Below, one piece after another: positions 1 through 9,286 of a stretch of 64,000 bases of DNA (the stretch's first letter is position 1; every line of letters starts with the position of its first letter). The DNA lies in NCBI RefSeq assembly GCF_001310225.1, contig NZ_CP012898.1:868001-932000 (forward strand). Direction: 5' to 3'. This DNA comes from Pseudalgibacter alginicilyticus. GTDB taxonomy: Bacteria > Bacteroidota > Bacteroidia > Flavobacteriales > Flavobacteriaceae. The translations under genes were made by a program, and so were the position numbers. The notes below the pieces were generated by a model. It did no database searches and was not told the DNA's origin. It saw nothing but the letters and a program-made list of their open reading frames with translations.

Positions 1-1
1 C

Positions 2-499
2 ACTAAATTTCATGACGTGGTAAAACAAGCTGGTGTAGAAGGATATACTGAACCAGATCCAAGAATAGATTTAAGTGGTGTAGATGTGGCTCGTAAAATT
101 TTAATTTTAGCAAGAGAAAGTGGTGTTGAAATGAATTTAGAAGACATAGAAAATATTCCTTTCCTTTCTGAATCTGGTTTAAAAAGTGATAGTGTAAATG
201 ATTTTTACGAAACACTAATTGCTGATGAAGCTCATTACCAAAAATTATTTGCATCTGCAAAAGCTAATAACTGTCAACTAAAATATGTTGCAAAATTTGA
301 TAATGGTAAAGCGAGTGTTAGCTTACAAGAAATTCCAATAGGTCATCCATTCTCTAATTTAGAAGGAAGCGATAATATTGTTATGTTTTACACGCAACGC
401 TACCCAAAACAACCTATGATTATTAAAGGTGCAGGTGCAGGTGCAGATGTAACGGCTTCAGGCTTGTTTGCAGATATTATTAGAGTTGGAAATGAATAA
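2..499 (+). CDS. thrA: Bifunctional aspartokinase / homoserine dehydrogenase, C-terminal part (partial)
   Basis: The reading frame is open from the window edge, so this is the C-terminal ~165 residues of a larger protein. The segment EPDPRIDLSGVDVARKILIL near the start is the conserved signature of the homoserine dehydrogenase domain. The end GAGAGADVTASGLFADIIR is the usual C-terminus of ThrA-type proteins. Homoserine dehydrogenase reduces aspartate semialdehyde to homoserine; fusion to an aspartokinase is inferred, because that part lies outside the window. thrB and thrC follow on the same strand, giving the classical threonine operon order. There is no terminator in the 38-base gap to thrB. 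Confidence 0.9.
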   Translation, partial: TKFHDVVKQAGVEGYTEPDPRIDLSGVDVARKILILARESGVEMNLEDIENIPFLSESGLKSDSVNDFYETLIADEAHYQKLFASAKANNCQLKYVAKFDNGKASVSLQEIPIGHPFSNLEGSDNIVMFYTQRYPKQPMIIKGAGAGADVTASGLFADIIRVGNE

Positions 500-537
500 T
501 TAAACCTCCTACTTTAAAATTAACAAAAAGTTTTTAA

Positions 538-1464
538 ATGAATGAAATAAAAATATTTTCTCCTGCAACCGTTGCTAATGTGGCCTGTGGTTTTGATGTG
601 CTTGGATTCTGCTTAGATAGTGTTGGAGACCAAATGGTTATAAGAAAAACAGATAAAAAAGGCATCTATATCACTAAAATTGAAGGAGGTTTTAATTTAC
701 CTTATGAAGCTGAATTAAATGTTGCTGGTGTTTCAGCATTAGCTATGTATGAAGCTATAGACGTTAATTTTGGATTTGAAATTGAAATCTACAAAAATAT
801 AAAACCTGGTAGTGGTATTGGTAGCAGTGCTGCTAGTGCTGTAGGTAGTGTTTTTGGTATGAATGAACTCATTGGAAAGCCTTTTAATAAAACGCAGCTT
901 ACAAAATTTGCCATTCAAGGCGAAGCATTAGCTAGTAAATGTGAACATGCCGATAATTTGGCTCCTGCCCTTTTTGGAGGTTTTACGTTAGTTAAAAGCT
1001 TAGTGCCATTAGAAATTTTAGAATTACCATCGCCCGATGCTATATTTGCAACTATTATTCACCCTCAAATAGAAATAAAAACATCTGAAGCGCGAGCTAT
1101 CCTTCCTAAGGAAGTTGCCCTAAGTGATGCCATTACACAATGGGCAAATTTTGGAAGTTTAGTACATGCTTTACATACAAGTAATTATGATTTGATTCAA
1201 AAATCATTACACGATGTTATTGTAGAACCACATAGAAGTAAGCTAATACCTCACTATAATGAGATAAAAACTACAGCTTTAAAAGCAGGAGCATTAGGTT
1301 GTGGGATTTCAGGATCTGGCCCTTCTATTTTTTCGCTATGTAAAGGTTTAAAAACAGCTAACCATGTAAAAAATGCTATTGAATCCTTATATGCAAAAAC
1401 AGGTATTGAATTTGATATGCATGTATCAAAAATTAATGTAGATGGTGTTAAAATTATAGACTAA
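538..1464 (+). CDS. thrB: Homoserine kinase
   Basis: This 308-residue protein belongs to the GHMP kinase family and phosphorylates homoserine with ATP to O-phosphohomoserine, the substrate of threonine synthase encoded next door. The N-terminus has the family pattern SPATVANVACGFDVLGF. The glycine/serine-rich ATP loop KPGSGIGSSA is at residues 89-98. The C-terminal GHMP motif GALGCGISGSGPSIFSL is also intact. Length is normal for the family. The ATG start lies 38 bases after thrA, consistent with co-transcription. Confidence 0.95.
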   Translation: MNEIKIFSPATVANVACGFDVLGFCLDSVGDQMVIRKTDKKGIYITKIEGGFNLPYEAELNVAGVSALAMYEAIDVNFGFEIEIYKNIKPGSGIGSSAASAVGSVFGMNELIGKPFNKTQLTKFAIQGEALASKCEHADNLAPALFGGFTLVKSLVPLEILELPSPDAIFATIIHPQIEIKTSEARAILPKEVALSDAITQWANFGSLVHALHTSNYDLIQKSLHDVIVEPHRSKLIPHYNEIKTTALKAGALGCGISGSGPSIFSLCKGLKTANHVKNAIESLYAKTGIEFDMHVSKINVDGVKIID

Positions 1465-1587
1465 AATTTAGAATAGGACATCTTACGTAAGAAGAAAAAA
1501 TAGCAAGACATATTTACGAATTATTAATAAAAACAGATTCCTCCCTTCGATTTATCAACACACACAGACAAAAGGAATAACAGAAAA

Positions 1588-2880
1588 ATGAACTACTACT
1601 CGCTAAACAAAAAAGCACCAAACACAACGTTTAAAAATGCCGTTATAAAAGGGTTAGCTCCAGACAAAGGACTATATTTCCCTGAAAATATTACGCCATT
1701 GTCAAAAGATTTTTTTGATAATATTGATAACGTATCGCATTCGGAAATTGCCTTTGAAGCTATTAAACAATTTGTACTACCTGAAATTCCTGAAGCAGTT
1801 TTAAAAGCAATTGTTGAAGAAACCTTATCCTTTGACTTTCCTGTAGTTAAACTAAATGACTCCATTTCTACTTTAGAATTATTTCATGGCCCAACTATGG
1901 CTTTTAAAGATGTAGGCGCACGCTTCATGGCACGTTGCTTAGGTTATTTCAATCAAAATAACGATAAAGAAGTCACCGTTTTAGTAGCTACTTCTGGCGA
2001 TACAGGAGGTGCTGTAGCTAATGGTTTTTTAGGTGTTAAAGGTGTTAACGTCGTGATTCTTTATCCTAGTGGAAAAGTAAGTGATATTCAGGAAAAACAA
2101 CTAACAACTCTTGGGCAAAATATTAAAGCATTAGAAGTGAATGGCACGTTTGACGATTGCCAAGCCATGGTTAAAACTGCTTTTCTAGATGAAAACTTAA
2201 TTAGTAAAATGCAACTTACTTCCGCTAATTCCATTAATGTAGCACGCTGGCTGCCTCAATTATTCTATTTTATGTTCGCTTACAAACAACTTCATAATAA
2301 ATATAATGATATTGTTTTTTCAGTACCAAGTGGAAACTTTGGAAATGTGTGCGCAGGTATGATGGCACAACAATTAGGGCTACCAATCAATCATTTTGTT
2401 GCATCAAACAATGCTAATAATGTAGTTACACGCTATTTGATATCTCAATTGTATGAACCAAAACCTTCAATACAAACCATAAGTAATGCTATGGATGTTG
2501 GTTCACCGAGTAATTTTATTCGAATACAAGAAATCTACAAAAACGAGTTTAAAACTTTAAAAGAAAACATGTATTCGTACAGTTTTTCTGACAATGAAAC
2601 CAAAAAAGCCATGTTAGAAATTTATAACAATTATAACTATGTTTCAGATCCACACGGCGCCGTTGGCTATTTGGGATGCAAAGCTTACTTAAAAGAAAAC
2701 CCAAAAGCACATTGTGTATTTTTAGAAACGGCACACCCTACTAAATTTTTAGATGTGGTTGAAGAAGTTATTAAAGATAAACAGCCTTTACCTGAGCAAA
2801 TACAAAGCGTTATGGGCAAAGACAAAGTGTCTGTTAATATTTCTACTTATGATGAGTTAAAAACTTTTTTATTGAAATAA
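1588..2880 (+). CDS. thrC: Threonine synthase
   Basis: This 430-residue PLP enzyme converts O-phosphohomoserine to threonine. The PLP-binding lysine is K107 in the motif HGPTMAFKDVGARF, and the phosphate-binding stretch ATSGDTGGAVANGF follows. It is the last gene of the threonine operon; 123 bases separate it from thrB, a little more than between the first two genes. The stop is only 15 bases from the stop of the convergent histidine kinase. Only a weak 5-bp dyad (ATGAG 2880-2884, CTCAT 2895-2899) lies between them, so no real terminator is visible. Confidence 0.95.
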   Translation: MNYYSLNKKAPNTTFKNAVIKGLAPDKGLYFPENITPLSKDFFDNIDNVSHSEIAFEAIKQFVLPEIPEAVLKAIVEETLSFDFPVVKLNDSISTLELFHGPTMAFKDVGARFMARCLGYFNQNNDKEVTVLVATSGDTGGAVANGFLGVKGVNVVILYPSGKVSDIQEKQLTTLGQNIKALEVNGTFDDCQAMVKTAFLDENLISKMQLTSANSINVARWLPQLFYFMFAYKQLHNKYNDIVFSVPSGNFGNVCAGMMAQQLGLPINHFVASNNANNVVTRYLISQLYEPKPSIQTISNAMDVGSPSNFIRIQEIYKNEFKTLKENMYSYSFSDNETKKAMLEIYNNYNYVSDPHGAVGYLGCKAYLKENPKAHCVFLETAHPTKFLDVVEEVIKDKQPLPEQIQSVMGKDKVSVNISTYDELKTFLLK

Positions 2881-2895
2881 TGAGGTATTAAATTC

Positions 2896-4635
2896 TCATG
2901 CAAAATCTATAGATTGTGCGTATTGTTTCAATACCGTAAAAAGATCATTTTTATTGAATGGCTTTGAGAGAATATCATCAAAGCCTAAATCATCCAATTT
3001 ATTAATAATCTCTGTACTTGGTATATTGGCTGTGAATGCAATAACAGTAACATCTGGTCTATGTTTTTTAATATGTGCTATTGCTTTAAAACCATTCATT
3101 ATTGGCATTTCTAAATCCAAAAGCACAATATCTATATCACTGTGAGCCTTAATTCTTTCTATAGCTTCAACCCCATTTGTTCCTTCATACACGTTAGCAA
3201 CGTGTTTTCCTAAAAGCTTCTTAGCATACATCATGCTTACCATATTGTCTTCAACTACTAATATGTTAGAATTCAATAAAAAATCGTCACTAAAAGCTTC
3301 TTTTTTGACTAAGTTATTTGGCAAAGCTTCAACCCGTTCAAATGTTAACGGAAAATAAAAACGAGTTCCTTTATTCAATCGACTCTCAATACGTATTTCT
3401 GAATCCATCGCAGCAATAATAGACTGGGAAATTGCTAAGCCTAATCCTGTTCCCCCGTATACAGGATTGCTTTCATTCTGAATTTGATGAAAACTTTCAA
3501 AAACTTTCTTAATATTCTTAGGAGCAATACCTATGCCGGTATCATTAACAATGAACTGAACATCAACCTGATGCTTATTCAAATCTTTTACTTCCACAGA
3601 AAATGTTATGCTACCTTGTTCTGTAAACTTTATCGCATTAGAAATCAAATTATATACAACCTGAGCTATACGTTTTTCATCTACATTAACAATAACATCT
3701 TTTAATTTTGGATCAATATAAGAATGAAGTTCTAAGTTTTTTTCTTCTGCTTTATTAATAAATGGAATAGTAATTTTATTTAAAAAATCAAATAACACCT
3801 TCGGTTCTTTAAATAATTCAAAACGACCAGATTCAATTTTATGTATGTCCAACATATCATTCACCAACAACAACATATTATCATTGCAACAATCTAAAAT
3901 TTCAAAATATTTTTTGTTTGGAACCTCATTTGTATCACTGCCTAATATTAATTGGGTTACACCATTAATGCTATTTATTTGGGTGCGCAATTCATGTCCC
4001 AAATTAGATAAAACCTTTGTTCTTCTATCTTTTTCATTTTCAGCAATCTCTTTATCTGCATTTATTTTTTTTATAAAAAATTTATTATGACTTAATGCTT
4101 GTAAGGAAAACACCATTATAAGTAAAAAATTTATAGATGAATTTAAAATAAACCTATAATGGATCTGTTCTCTTGTCAACTCTTTATAATACTCTGAATA
4201 CATTGGAGAAATTAAAAAAGAAATAACTAAAAATATAATAGTAATAGTGTATAAAATATTGGTATGTTTTTGAAAATACACTTCACGACGAATGACATAA
4301 GGTAAAGAAAAAATTAAACCTAATTGAAACCAATAGTAACCAGACATTATTCCTTCTAAATAAGACAAACCTAAAGTGGCAATTCCTAAAGTTATATAAA
4401 CAAAATACGGTCCTGCTAAATAATTCCTCTTAACGATAAAAACATAAACACTTAATAAAAAGCCAATTAGAGGGAATATAGTTATTACTGCAGAAGTTGT
4501 AAAACCATGATAAAAACTAATAACGGTATAATAAAAATTGGCCAAGGTGGCAAAAATATAGACCCGAATTGCAAGCTTAAAAAATGTTTTTTGTCTTAAG
4601 TCTTTGAATTTAAGACTATGTATTCCTTCTTTCAT
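2896..4635 (-). CDS. Hybrid sensor histidine kinase with C-terminal receiver domain
   Basis: The 579-residue protein has about six hydrophobic segments in residues 20-180, forming a membrane sensor with no recognisable extracytoplasmic domain. A HisKA domain follows with phospho-acceptor H214 (NLGHELRTQI), then an HATPase domain with N-box NLISNAIKF (329-337), DTGIGI and GGTGLGL. A receiver domain from about 455 carries phospho-acceptor D507 (LLDLEMP) and the conserved lysine in SKPF (558). There is no Hpt or DNA-binding domain and no response regulator next to it, so the phosphorelay partner must be elsewhere. The signal sensed is unknown. It is convergent with thrC. Confidence 0.9.
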   Translation of the reverse strand: MKEGIHSLKFKDLRQKTFFKLAIRVYIFATLANFYYTVISFYHGFTTSAVITIFPLIGFLLSVYVFIVKRNYLAGPYFVYITLGIATLGLSYLEGIMSGYYWFQLGLIFSLPYVIRREVYFQKHTNILYTITIIFLVISFLISPMYSEYYKELTREQIHYRFILNSSINFLLIMVFSLQALSHNKFFIKKINADKEIAENEKDRRTKVLSNLGHELRTQINSINGVTQLILGSDTNEVPNKKYFEILDCCNDNMLLLVNDMLDIHKIESGRFELFKEPKVLFDFLNKITIPFINKAEEKNLELHSYIDPKLKDVIVNVDEKRIAQVVYNLISNAIKFTEQGSITFSVEVKDLNKHQVDVQFIVNDTGIGIAPKNIKKVFESFHQIQNESNPVYGGTGLGLAISQSIIAAMDSEIRIESRLNKGTRFYFPLTFERVEALPNNLVKKEAFSDDFLLNSNILVVEDNMVSMMYAKKLLGKHVANVYEGTNGVEAIERIKAHSDIDIVLLDLEMPIMNGFKAIAHIKKHRPDVTVIAFTANIPSTEIINKLDDLGFDDILSKPFNKNDLFTVLKQYAQSIDFA

Positions 4636-4827
4636 TTGCTAATAATAATAGACAAAAGAACACTTTTTGACGATTAAAAGCAAGAGTTGCTTGTTTTTTT
4701 TACTTAACGGTTGTTATTTTAATAAAAAAACAGAACTTTTTTATCTGTTAAAAACTAACTACAAACAATCTAATTGACAGAAAATCAGACTATAAACTCT
4801 ATTAAAATTTAGTCTATAATTTTTCAA

Positions 4828-4835
4828 TACATTTG
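4828..4835 (+). promoter_or_regulatory. Bacteroidota -7 promoter box for gcvT
   Basis: TACATTTG is an exact match to the Bacteroidota consensus TAnnTTTG. It sits 58 bases before the ATG at 4893 and overlaps an in-frame TTG at 4833, arguing against that upstream TTG as a start. No clear -33 TTG was found at normal spacing. Confidence 0.45.
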
Positions 4836-4892
4836 CGTTTTAATTCAAACCACAAATATCACTATTGTTTATTTTTTAACTATAATATTAAA

Positions 4893-5972
4893 ATGAAAAA
4901 TACAGCCCTAACAGAAACTCATATAGCACTTGGCGCAAAAATGGTGCCTTTTGCAGGCTATAATATGCCTGTGCAATACGAAGGCGTAACTTCAGAGCAC
5001 GAAACCGTTAGAAATGCCGTTGGTGTTTTTGATGTATCACATATGGGTGAGTTTTTAATTGAAGGTGATTATGCCTTGGAACTAATCCAAAAAGTAAGTA
5101 GTAATGACGCATCTAAATTAACTATTGGAAAAGCTCAATATAGTTGTATGCCAAATGATTCTGGTGGAATTATAGACGATTTAATTATTTATAAAATAAA
5201 AGAAACCACCTATTTGTTAGTTGTAAACGCTAGTAATATTGAAAAAGACTGGAATTGGATTCAATCTAAAAATGATGTTGGGGCTACAATGCGTAATTTA
5301 AGTGAAGAGTATTCTTTATTAGCCATTCAAGGCCCTAAAGCCATTGAAGCCATGCAAAGTATTACAAGTCACGATTTATCTGCAATAACATTCTATAATT
5401 TTATAGTTGGTGATTTTGCTGGAATTAAAAACGTTATAATTTCTGCAACAGGCTATACAGGAAGTGGTGGTTTTGAAATTTATTGTAAAAACTCTGAAGT
5501 GAAACAAATATGGAATACCGTTTTTGAAGCTGGTAAAAATTATGGTATCAAACCAATAGGATTGGCTGCACGAGACACTTTACGTTTAGAAATGGGGTAC
5601 TGCTTATATGGTAATGATATTAACGATTCCACATCCCCTATTGAAGCAGGTTTAGGTTGGATTACTAAATTTACAAAAAAATTCACCAACTCTGAAGCCC
5701 TTGAAAACGAAAAAAAATTAGGCCCAAAACGAAAATTAGTGGCTTTTGAATTGGATGAACGAGGTATACCTAGGCATGGATATAATATTGTAGATACGGA
5801 TGGAAATAAAATTGGTGAAGTTACTTCAGGAACCATGTCTCCTTCATTAGGAAAAGGAATTGGATTAGGCTATGTACCAACAAATTTCTCTAACGTAGGT
5901 AGTAAAATTAAAATTCAAATACGTAAAAACACCATTCTGGCAACAGTTGTTAAATTACCATTTTACAAATAA
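4893..5972 (+). CDS. gcvT: Glycine cleavage system T protein (aminomethyltransferase)
   Basis: The 360-residue protein is the tetrahydrofolate-dependent aminomethyltransferase of the glycine cleavage system. It releases ammonia from the aminomethyl lipoyl group on H protein and forms methylene-THF. The start [22 protein letters not shown] and the segment [13 protein letters not shown] near residue 245 are typical. The frame is open 20 codons further upstream, but those codons overlap a promoter-like box, so ATG 4893 is preferred. It gives the normal family length. GcvP and GcvH are not in the window, as is usual for Bacteroidota; GlyA, which works on the same glycine/one-carbon balance, lies at 33821. 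Confidence 0.95.
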   Translation: MKNTALTETHIALGAKMVPFAGYNMPVQYEGVTSEHETVRNAVGVFDVSHMGEFLIEGDYALELIQKVSSNDASKLTIGKAQYSCMPNDSGGIIDDLIIYKIKETTYLLVVNASNIEKDWNWIQSKNDVGATMRNLSEEYSLLAIQGPKAIEAMQSITSHDLSAITFYNFIVGDFAGIKNVIISATGYTGSGGFEIYCKNSEVKQIWNTVFEAGKNYGIKPIGLAARDTLRLEMGYCLYGNDINDSTSPIEAGLGWITKFTKKFTNSEALENEKKLGPKRKLVAFELDERGIPRHGYNIVDTDGNKIGEVTSGTMSPSLGKGIGLGYVPTNFSNVGSKIKIQIRKNTILATVVKLPFYK

Positions 5973-5976
5973 TTAC

Positions 5977-6891
5977 ATGCTCGATTACCAAGCCATTTTA
6001 GAAACTATCCATCAAAATATCAGCAAGATTGATAATAGAGGCATTGTAGCATCATACATTCCAGAATTAGCTCATGTAAACAAAAACACATTTGGAATTC
6101 ATTTAAGAACTTTAGATGGCAAAACTTTTGGCGCAGGCGATTTCCAAAAACATTTTTCTATCCAAAGTATTTCCAAAGTTTTAGCTTTATCCAAAGCCAT
6201 GGAATTAGTTGGTGAAGATATTTGGAAGCGTGTAGATGTAGAACCTAGTGGAAATCCATTCAATTATTTGTCATTAATAGAAGTTGAAAAAGGCATCCCG
6301 AGAAACCCGTTAATTAATTCAGGAGCCCTTGTTATTGCTGACATATTGGTTTCTAATTTAAAAAACCCAAAGGAAGATTTCTTAAATTATGTAAGAACTC
6401 TTGCCGATGACAAAAGCATAAACTATAATAATAACGTGGCACTTTCTGAAAAAAAAACTGGCTTTAAGAATTACGCCACTGCCAATCTTTTAAAATCATT
6501 TAATAATTTAACAAATCCCGTTGATGTCGTTTTAGATTTTTACTTTCATCAATGCGCTTTAGAAATGACATGCAGCCAACTATCAAAAGCTTTTTATTTA
6601 TTTGCCAACAAAGGATGCTGCTTGCAAAACAAACTACATATAACAAATCAGCAAGTAAAACGGATTAATGCTATCATGCTTACCTGTGGATTTTATGATG
6701 AAGCTGGTGAGTTTGCTTTTGAAGTGGGATTACCGGGAAAAAGTGGTGTTGGAGGTGGTATTGTTGCACTATTACCTAAAGAATTTGTAATTACTGTTTG
6801 GTCTCCTGGTCTCAATAATAAAGGAAATTCAAAGTTAGGGATGTTAGCTTTGGAACAATTTACCACCAAAACCAAATTGTCTATTTTTTAG
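5977..6891 (+). CDS. glsA: Glutaminase A
   Basis: The 304-residue protein is a glutaminase of the serine-dependent, beta-lactamase-like fold, hydrolysing glutamine to glutamate and ammonia. The catalytic SxxK pair is S64/K67 in SIQSISKVLAL. Further family blocks are EPSGNPFNYL, RNPLINSGAL and GLPGKSGVGGGI. The ATG at 5977 starts 4 bases after the gcvT stop, so the two are probably co-transcribed. The frame is open upstream inside gcvT, but the family length supports this start. Confidence 0.93.
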   Translation: MLDYQAILETIHQNISKIDNRGIVASYIPELAHVNKNTFGIHLRTLDGKTFGAGDFQKHFSIQSISKVLALSKAMELVGEDIWKRVDVEPSGNPFNYLSLIEVEKGIPRNPLINSGALVIADILVSNLKNPKEDFLNYVRTLADDKSINYNNNVALSEKKTGFKNYATANLLKSFNNLTNPVDVVLDFYFHQCALEMTCSQLSKAFYLFANKGCCLQNKLHITNQQVKRINAIMLTCGFYDEAGEFAFEVGLPGKSGVGGGIVALLPKEFVITVWSPGLNNKGNSKLGMLALEQFTTKTKLSIF

Positions 6892-6916
6892 ATATACTTC
6901 ATATTTTAAAGCTAAT

Positions 6917-7747
6917 ATGCTTGAACGAGAAAATAAACATAGAATTTTAATTTTAGGAGCCAGCGGTTTTTTAGGAGGTAGTATATACAAAGAACTTTGC
7001 TCCTACTTTAATACTTTTGGTACTTACTGTACTGACCATATTTTACTTGATAAAAACAAACATTTTTTTCAATATAATATTGAAGAAGATGATGTTTTTG
7101 AAATTTTAGAAATCGTTAAACCTAACATTATTATTTCTGCTCTTAGAGGCGATTTTTCAAAACAAATCATAGTTCATAGACATCTTACAGAATACATTTC
7201 AAGCACTAAATGCAAACTTATTTTTTTGTCTTCAGCCAATGTTTTTGATGCTTACAGTAAATATCCAAGTTATGAATTTGACAAAACATTAAGTCATAGT
7301 ATTTACGGACATTTTAAAATAAAAATTGAAAATATGCTTTTACGATTACCTAAAAGCAAAGTAGCCATTTTAAGGCTTCCTATGGTATTCGGAAAACATT
7401 CTCCAAGAATTCAAGAAATTATTCAAATTTTAAAAAACAAAGAACCTATAGAAGTATTTCCAAATTTAATAATGAATGTGACTACTGACTCAAAACTAAC
7501 ACAGCAAATTCATTACATCATCAACAGAAATAAATCTGGTATATTTCATTTAGGTAGTACGGACTTGGTCCACCATGACGATTTTATAAAAGAAATTATT
7601 GACGTTTTAGGACATACAAACCCGATTTATAAACATGTGTATACCACTAATAATGAGCGGTATTTAGCCACATTACCAAAAGATAATTTATTACCCAAGA
7701 ACCTACAATTACTAAGCAACGAAATAATTAATGAATTAAAAATTTAA
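6917..7747 (+). CDS. NAD(P)-dependent RmlD-like sugar-nucleotide reductase/epimerase family protein
   Basis: The 276-residue protein is an extended short-chain dehydrogenase. It has a Rossmann dinucleotide-binding loop GASGFLG (14-20) and the catalytic pair Y130/K134 (YGHFK). The layout is closest to dTDP-4-dehydrorhamnose reductase (RmlD) proteins, but no rmlABC genes are nearby, so the substrate is unknown. It starts 25 bases after glsA on the same strand and may be the last gene of a gcvT-glsA-reductase unit. Any assignment to rhamnose synthesis would be speculative. Confidence 0.75.
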   Translation: MLERENKHRILILGASGFLGGSIYKELCSYFNTFGTYCTDHILLDKNKHFFQYNIEEDDVFEILEIVKPNIIISALRGDFSKQIIVHRHLTEYISSTKCKLIFLSSANVFDAYSKYPSYEFDKTLSHSIYGHFKIKIENMLLRLPKSKVAILRLPMVFGKHSPRIQEIIQILKNKEPIEVFPNLIMNVTTDSKLTQQIHYIINRNKSGIFHLGSTDLVHHDDFIKEIIDVLGHTNPIYKHVYTTNNERYLATLPKDNLLPKNLQLLSNEIINELKI

Positions 7748-7801
7748 TTGATTTTAAGTAGTTAAATCAGTACATTGTAAAAAACAAAAAAATCAATAAT
7801 T

Positions 7802-8095
7802 ATGAATAAACTATCAAAAGAAGATATAGAAAAAAAACTTTTAAGGTTTCCTGATTGGGAATATTATGACGATGCATTACATTCAGAATTTGAATTTGAA
7901 AACTTTAAAGACTGTTTTAGTGCCATGAGTAGAATTGCTTTTGAATGTGAAGCGTTAAACCACCATCCAGATTGGTCCAATACTTATAATATATTGACTG
8001 TGTCACTTTCAACTCATAGCGCAAAAGGTGTTACTGAAAAAGACTTCAAATTGGCCGAAGCCATTGAAGCTATAGTAGAACCTGATGACGAATAA
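7802..8095 (+). CDS. phhB: 4a-hydroxytetrahydrobiopterin dehydratase (pterin-4a-carbinolamine dehydratase)
   Basis: The 97-residue protein matches the PCD/DCoH family in length and motifs: H54-H55-P with W58 (ALNHHPDW), then V..STHSAKGVTEKD around residues 67-81. The family dehydrates 4a-carbinolamine so that tetrahydrobiopterin can be recycled after aromatic amino-acid hydroxylation. Some members are linked to other pterin or molybdopterin uses. No phenylalanine hydroxylase is in the window. FolE at 59627 and the molybdenum-cofactor operon are other pterin genes here but are far away. Confidence 0.9.
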   Translation: MNKLSKEDIEKKLLRFPDWEYYDDALHSEFEFENFKDCFSAMSRIAFECEALNHHPDWSNTYNILTVSLSTHSAKGVTEKDFKLAEAIEAIVEPDDE

Positions 8096-8132
8096 TAAAT
8101 CCTTTTATATTATTTCAATTTGTAGATTTTTT

Positions 8133-8140
8133 TAATTTTG
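8133..8140 (+). promoter_or_regulatory. Bacteroidota -7 promoter box for yebC
   Basis: TAATTTTG is an exact TAnnTTTG match 65 bases upstream of the yebC ATG. No -33 TTG at the usual spacing is obvious. If used, it would place the hairpin at 8165-8186 in the yebC 5' untranslated region. Confidence 0.45.
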
Positions 8141-8164
8141 TATGAATTTATAATCTATTAAAAA

Positions 8165-8186
8165 AATTCCCTTCTACAAGGGAATT
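8165..8186. promoter_or_regulatory. Perfect hairpin in the yebC leader
   Basis: AATTCCC (8165-8171) and GGGAATT (8180-8186) form a perfect 7-bp stem with an 8-base loop, ending 19 bases before the yebC start codon. On the plus strand it is not followed by a U-run, so it is not a plus-strand terminator. On the minus strand it is followed by a run of T, but no minus-strand gene approaches it. A leader structure or an operator are both possible. Confidence 0.5.
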
Positions 8187-8205
8187 AAAAATAAACTATT
8201 GAATT

Positions 8206-8925
8206 ATGGGAAGAGCTTTTGAATTTAGAAAAGCACGTAAAATGAAGCGTTGGTCTGCTATGAGCAAAGCCTTTACACGCATTGGTAAAGATATTGTTAT
8301 GGCTGTTAAAGAAGGTGGCCCAGATCCAGCAAGTAACTCGCGTTTAAGAGCTGTTATACAAAATGCAAAGTCTGTAAACATGCCTAAAGACAATGTAGAA
8401 CGAGCTATAAAAAAAGCGAGTGACAAAAGCCAAGGTGATTATAAAGAAGTTGTTTTTGAAGGATATGCACCTCATGGCATTGCGGTTTTAGTTGAAACTG
8501 CTACAGATAATAATACTAGAACAGTTGCCAATGTTCGCAGTTACTTTAACAAATGTGATGGTAGTTTAGGCACTTCTGGTTCTGTGGTTTTTATGTTTGA
8601 CCATACGTGTAATTTCAGAATTAATGCAGAAGGATTAGACCCTGAAGAATTAGAATTAGAGTTCATTGATTATGGAGCTGAAGAAGTTTTTGCAGATGAC
8701 GATGGCATATTAATTTATGCCCCATTTGAAAGTTTTGGAGCCATTCAAGCAGAACTTGAAAAACGTAACATTGAAATATTATCGTCTGGTTTTGAACGCA
8801 TTCCACAAGTAACAAAACCCTTAACTCCTGAGCAAGCTGCAGATGTAGAAAAACTTTTGGAAAAATTAGATGATGATGATGATGTTCAAAATGTATACCA
8901 TACCATGGAAGAAACAGGAGACTAA
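8206..8925 (+). CDS. yebC: YebC/PmpR (TACO1) family protein
   Basis: The 239-residue protein has the full family pattern: the start MGRAFEFRKARKMKRWSAMS, then GGPDPASNSRLR, an NMPKDNVERAIKKAS block, and EGYAPHGIAVLVE. YebC proteins were long annotated as transcriptional regulators; family members have more recently been linked to translation, notably of difficult peptide stretches. The C-terminus holds an acidic run of aspartates encoded by GAT repeats near 8870. It is monocistronic: promoter-like box upstream and two terminators downstream. Confidence 0.93.
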   Translation: MGRAFEFRKARKMKRWSAMSKAFTRIGKDIVMAVKEGGPDPASNSRLRAVIQNAKSVNMPKDNVERAIKKASDKSQGDYKEVVFEGYAPHGIAVLVETATDNNTRTVANVRSYFNKCDGSLGTSGSVVFMFDHTCNFRINAEGLDPEELELEFIDYGAEEVFADDDGILIYAPFESFGAIQAELEKRNIEILSSGFERIPQVTKPLTPEQAADVEKLLEKLDDDDDVQNVYHTMEETGD

Positions 8926-8948
8926 TAACTCCACAAAAACTTAATTTC

Positions 8949-8973
8949 ACAGGATTATAATTCCTGTTTTTTT
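8949..8973 (+). terminator. First rho-independent terminator after yebC
   Basis: ACAGGA (8949-8954) pairs with TCCTGT (8962-8967) across a 7-base loop, and a run of seven T (8967-8973) follows. It lies 24 bases after the yebC stop. Confidence 0.7.
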
Positions 8974-8991
8974 AGTTTCATAACCCTATTT

Positions 8992-9028
8992 AAATCTGAA
9001 CGACTTATATTTTTGTTCAGATTTTTTT
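8992..9028 (+). terminator. Second rho-independent terminator after yebC
   Basis: AAATCTGAAC (8992-9001) pairs with GTTCAGATTT (9015-9024), with a 13-base loop and a T-run to 9028. With the hairpin at 8949 it forms a tandem terminator. The rest of the 361-base gap to the patatin gene (9029-9286) is AT-rich, with no further gene or exact -7 box seen. Confidence 0.7.
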
Positions 9029-9286
9029 ATGCTAAATTTCTTTTTAAATTAATAAATGTGTACATACTTTTTTAGGTTTTACTAATTTTAAAATCGTGTT
9101 ATTAATATCAATCAAAATTAGAAATGACCACTTATTTATACTAAAACCTTGATTTTTTTGAATCTATCAATCACGCCGCTCTTTACACTATACTAAACCA
9201 TAAAACAATAAAAATCATTTAGTTACTGACGTATATCATAGGAAATATCATGAAATTTTTCTAATTTTAAATTTTATTTTTAACAA

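Noticed and set aside
429-449. GGTGCA tandem repeat near the thrA end
   Set aside because: It encodes the conserved GAGAGAD loop of homoserine dehydrogenase, so it is explained by protein sequence.
8868-8884. GAT repeat at the end of yebC
   Set aside because: It is a short in-frame run giving aspartates; length change would not shift the frame. Considered ordinary low complexity.
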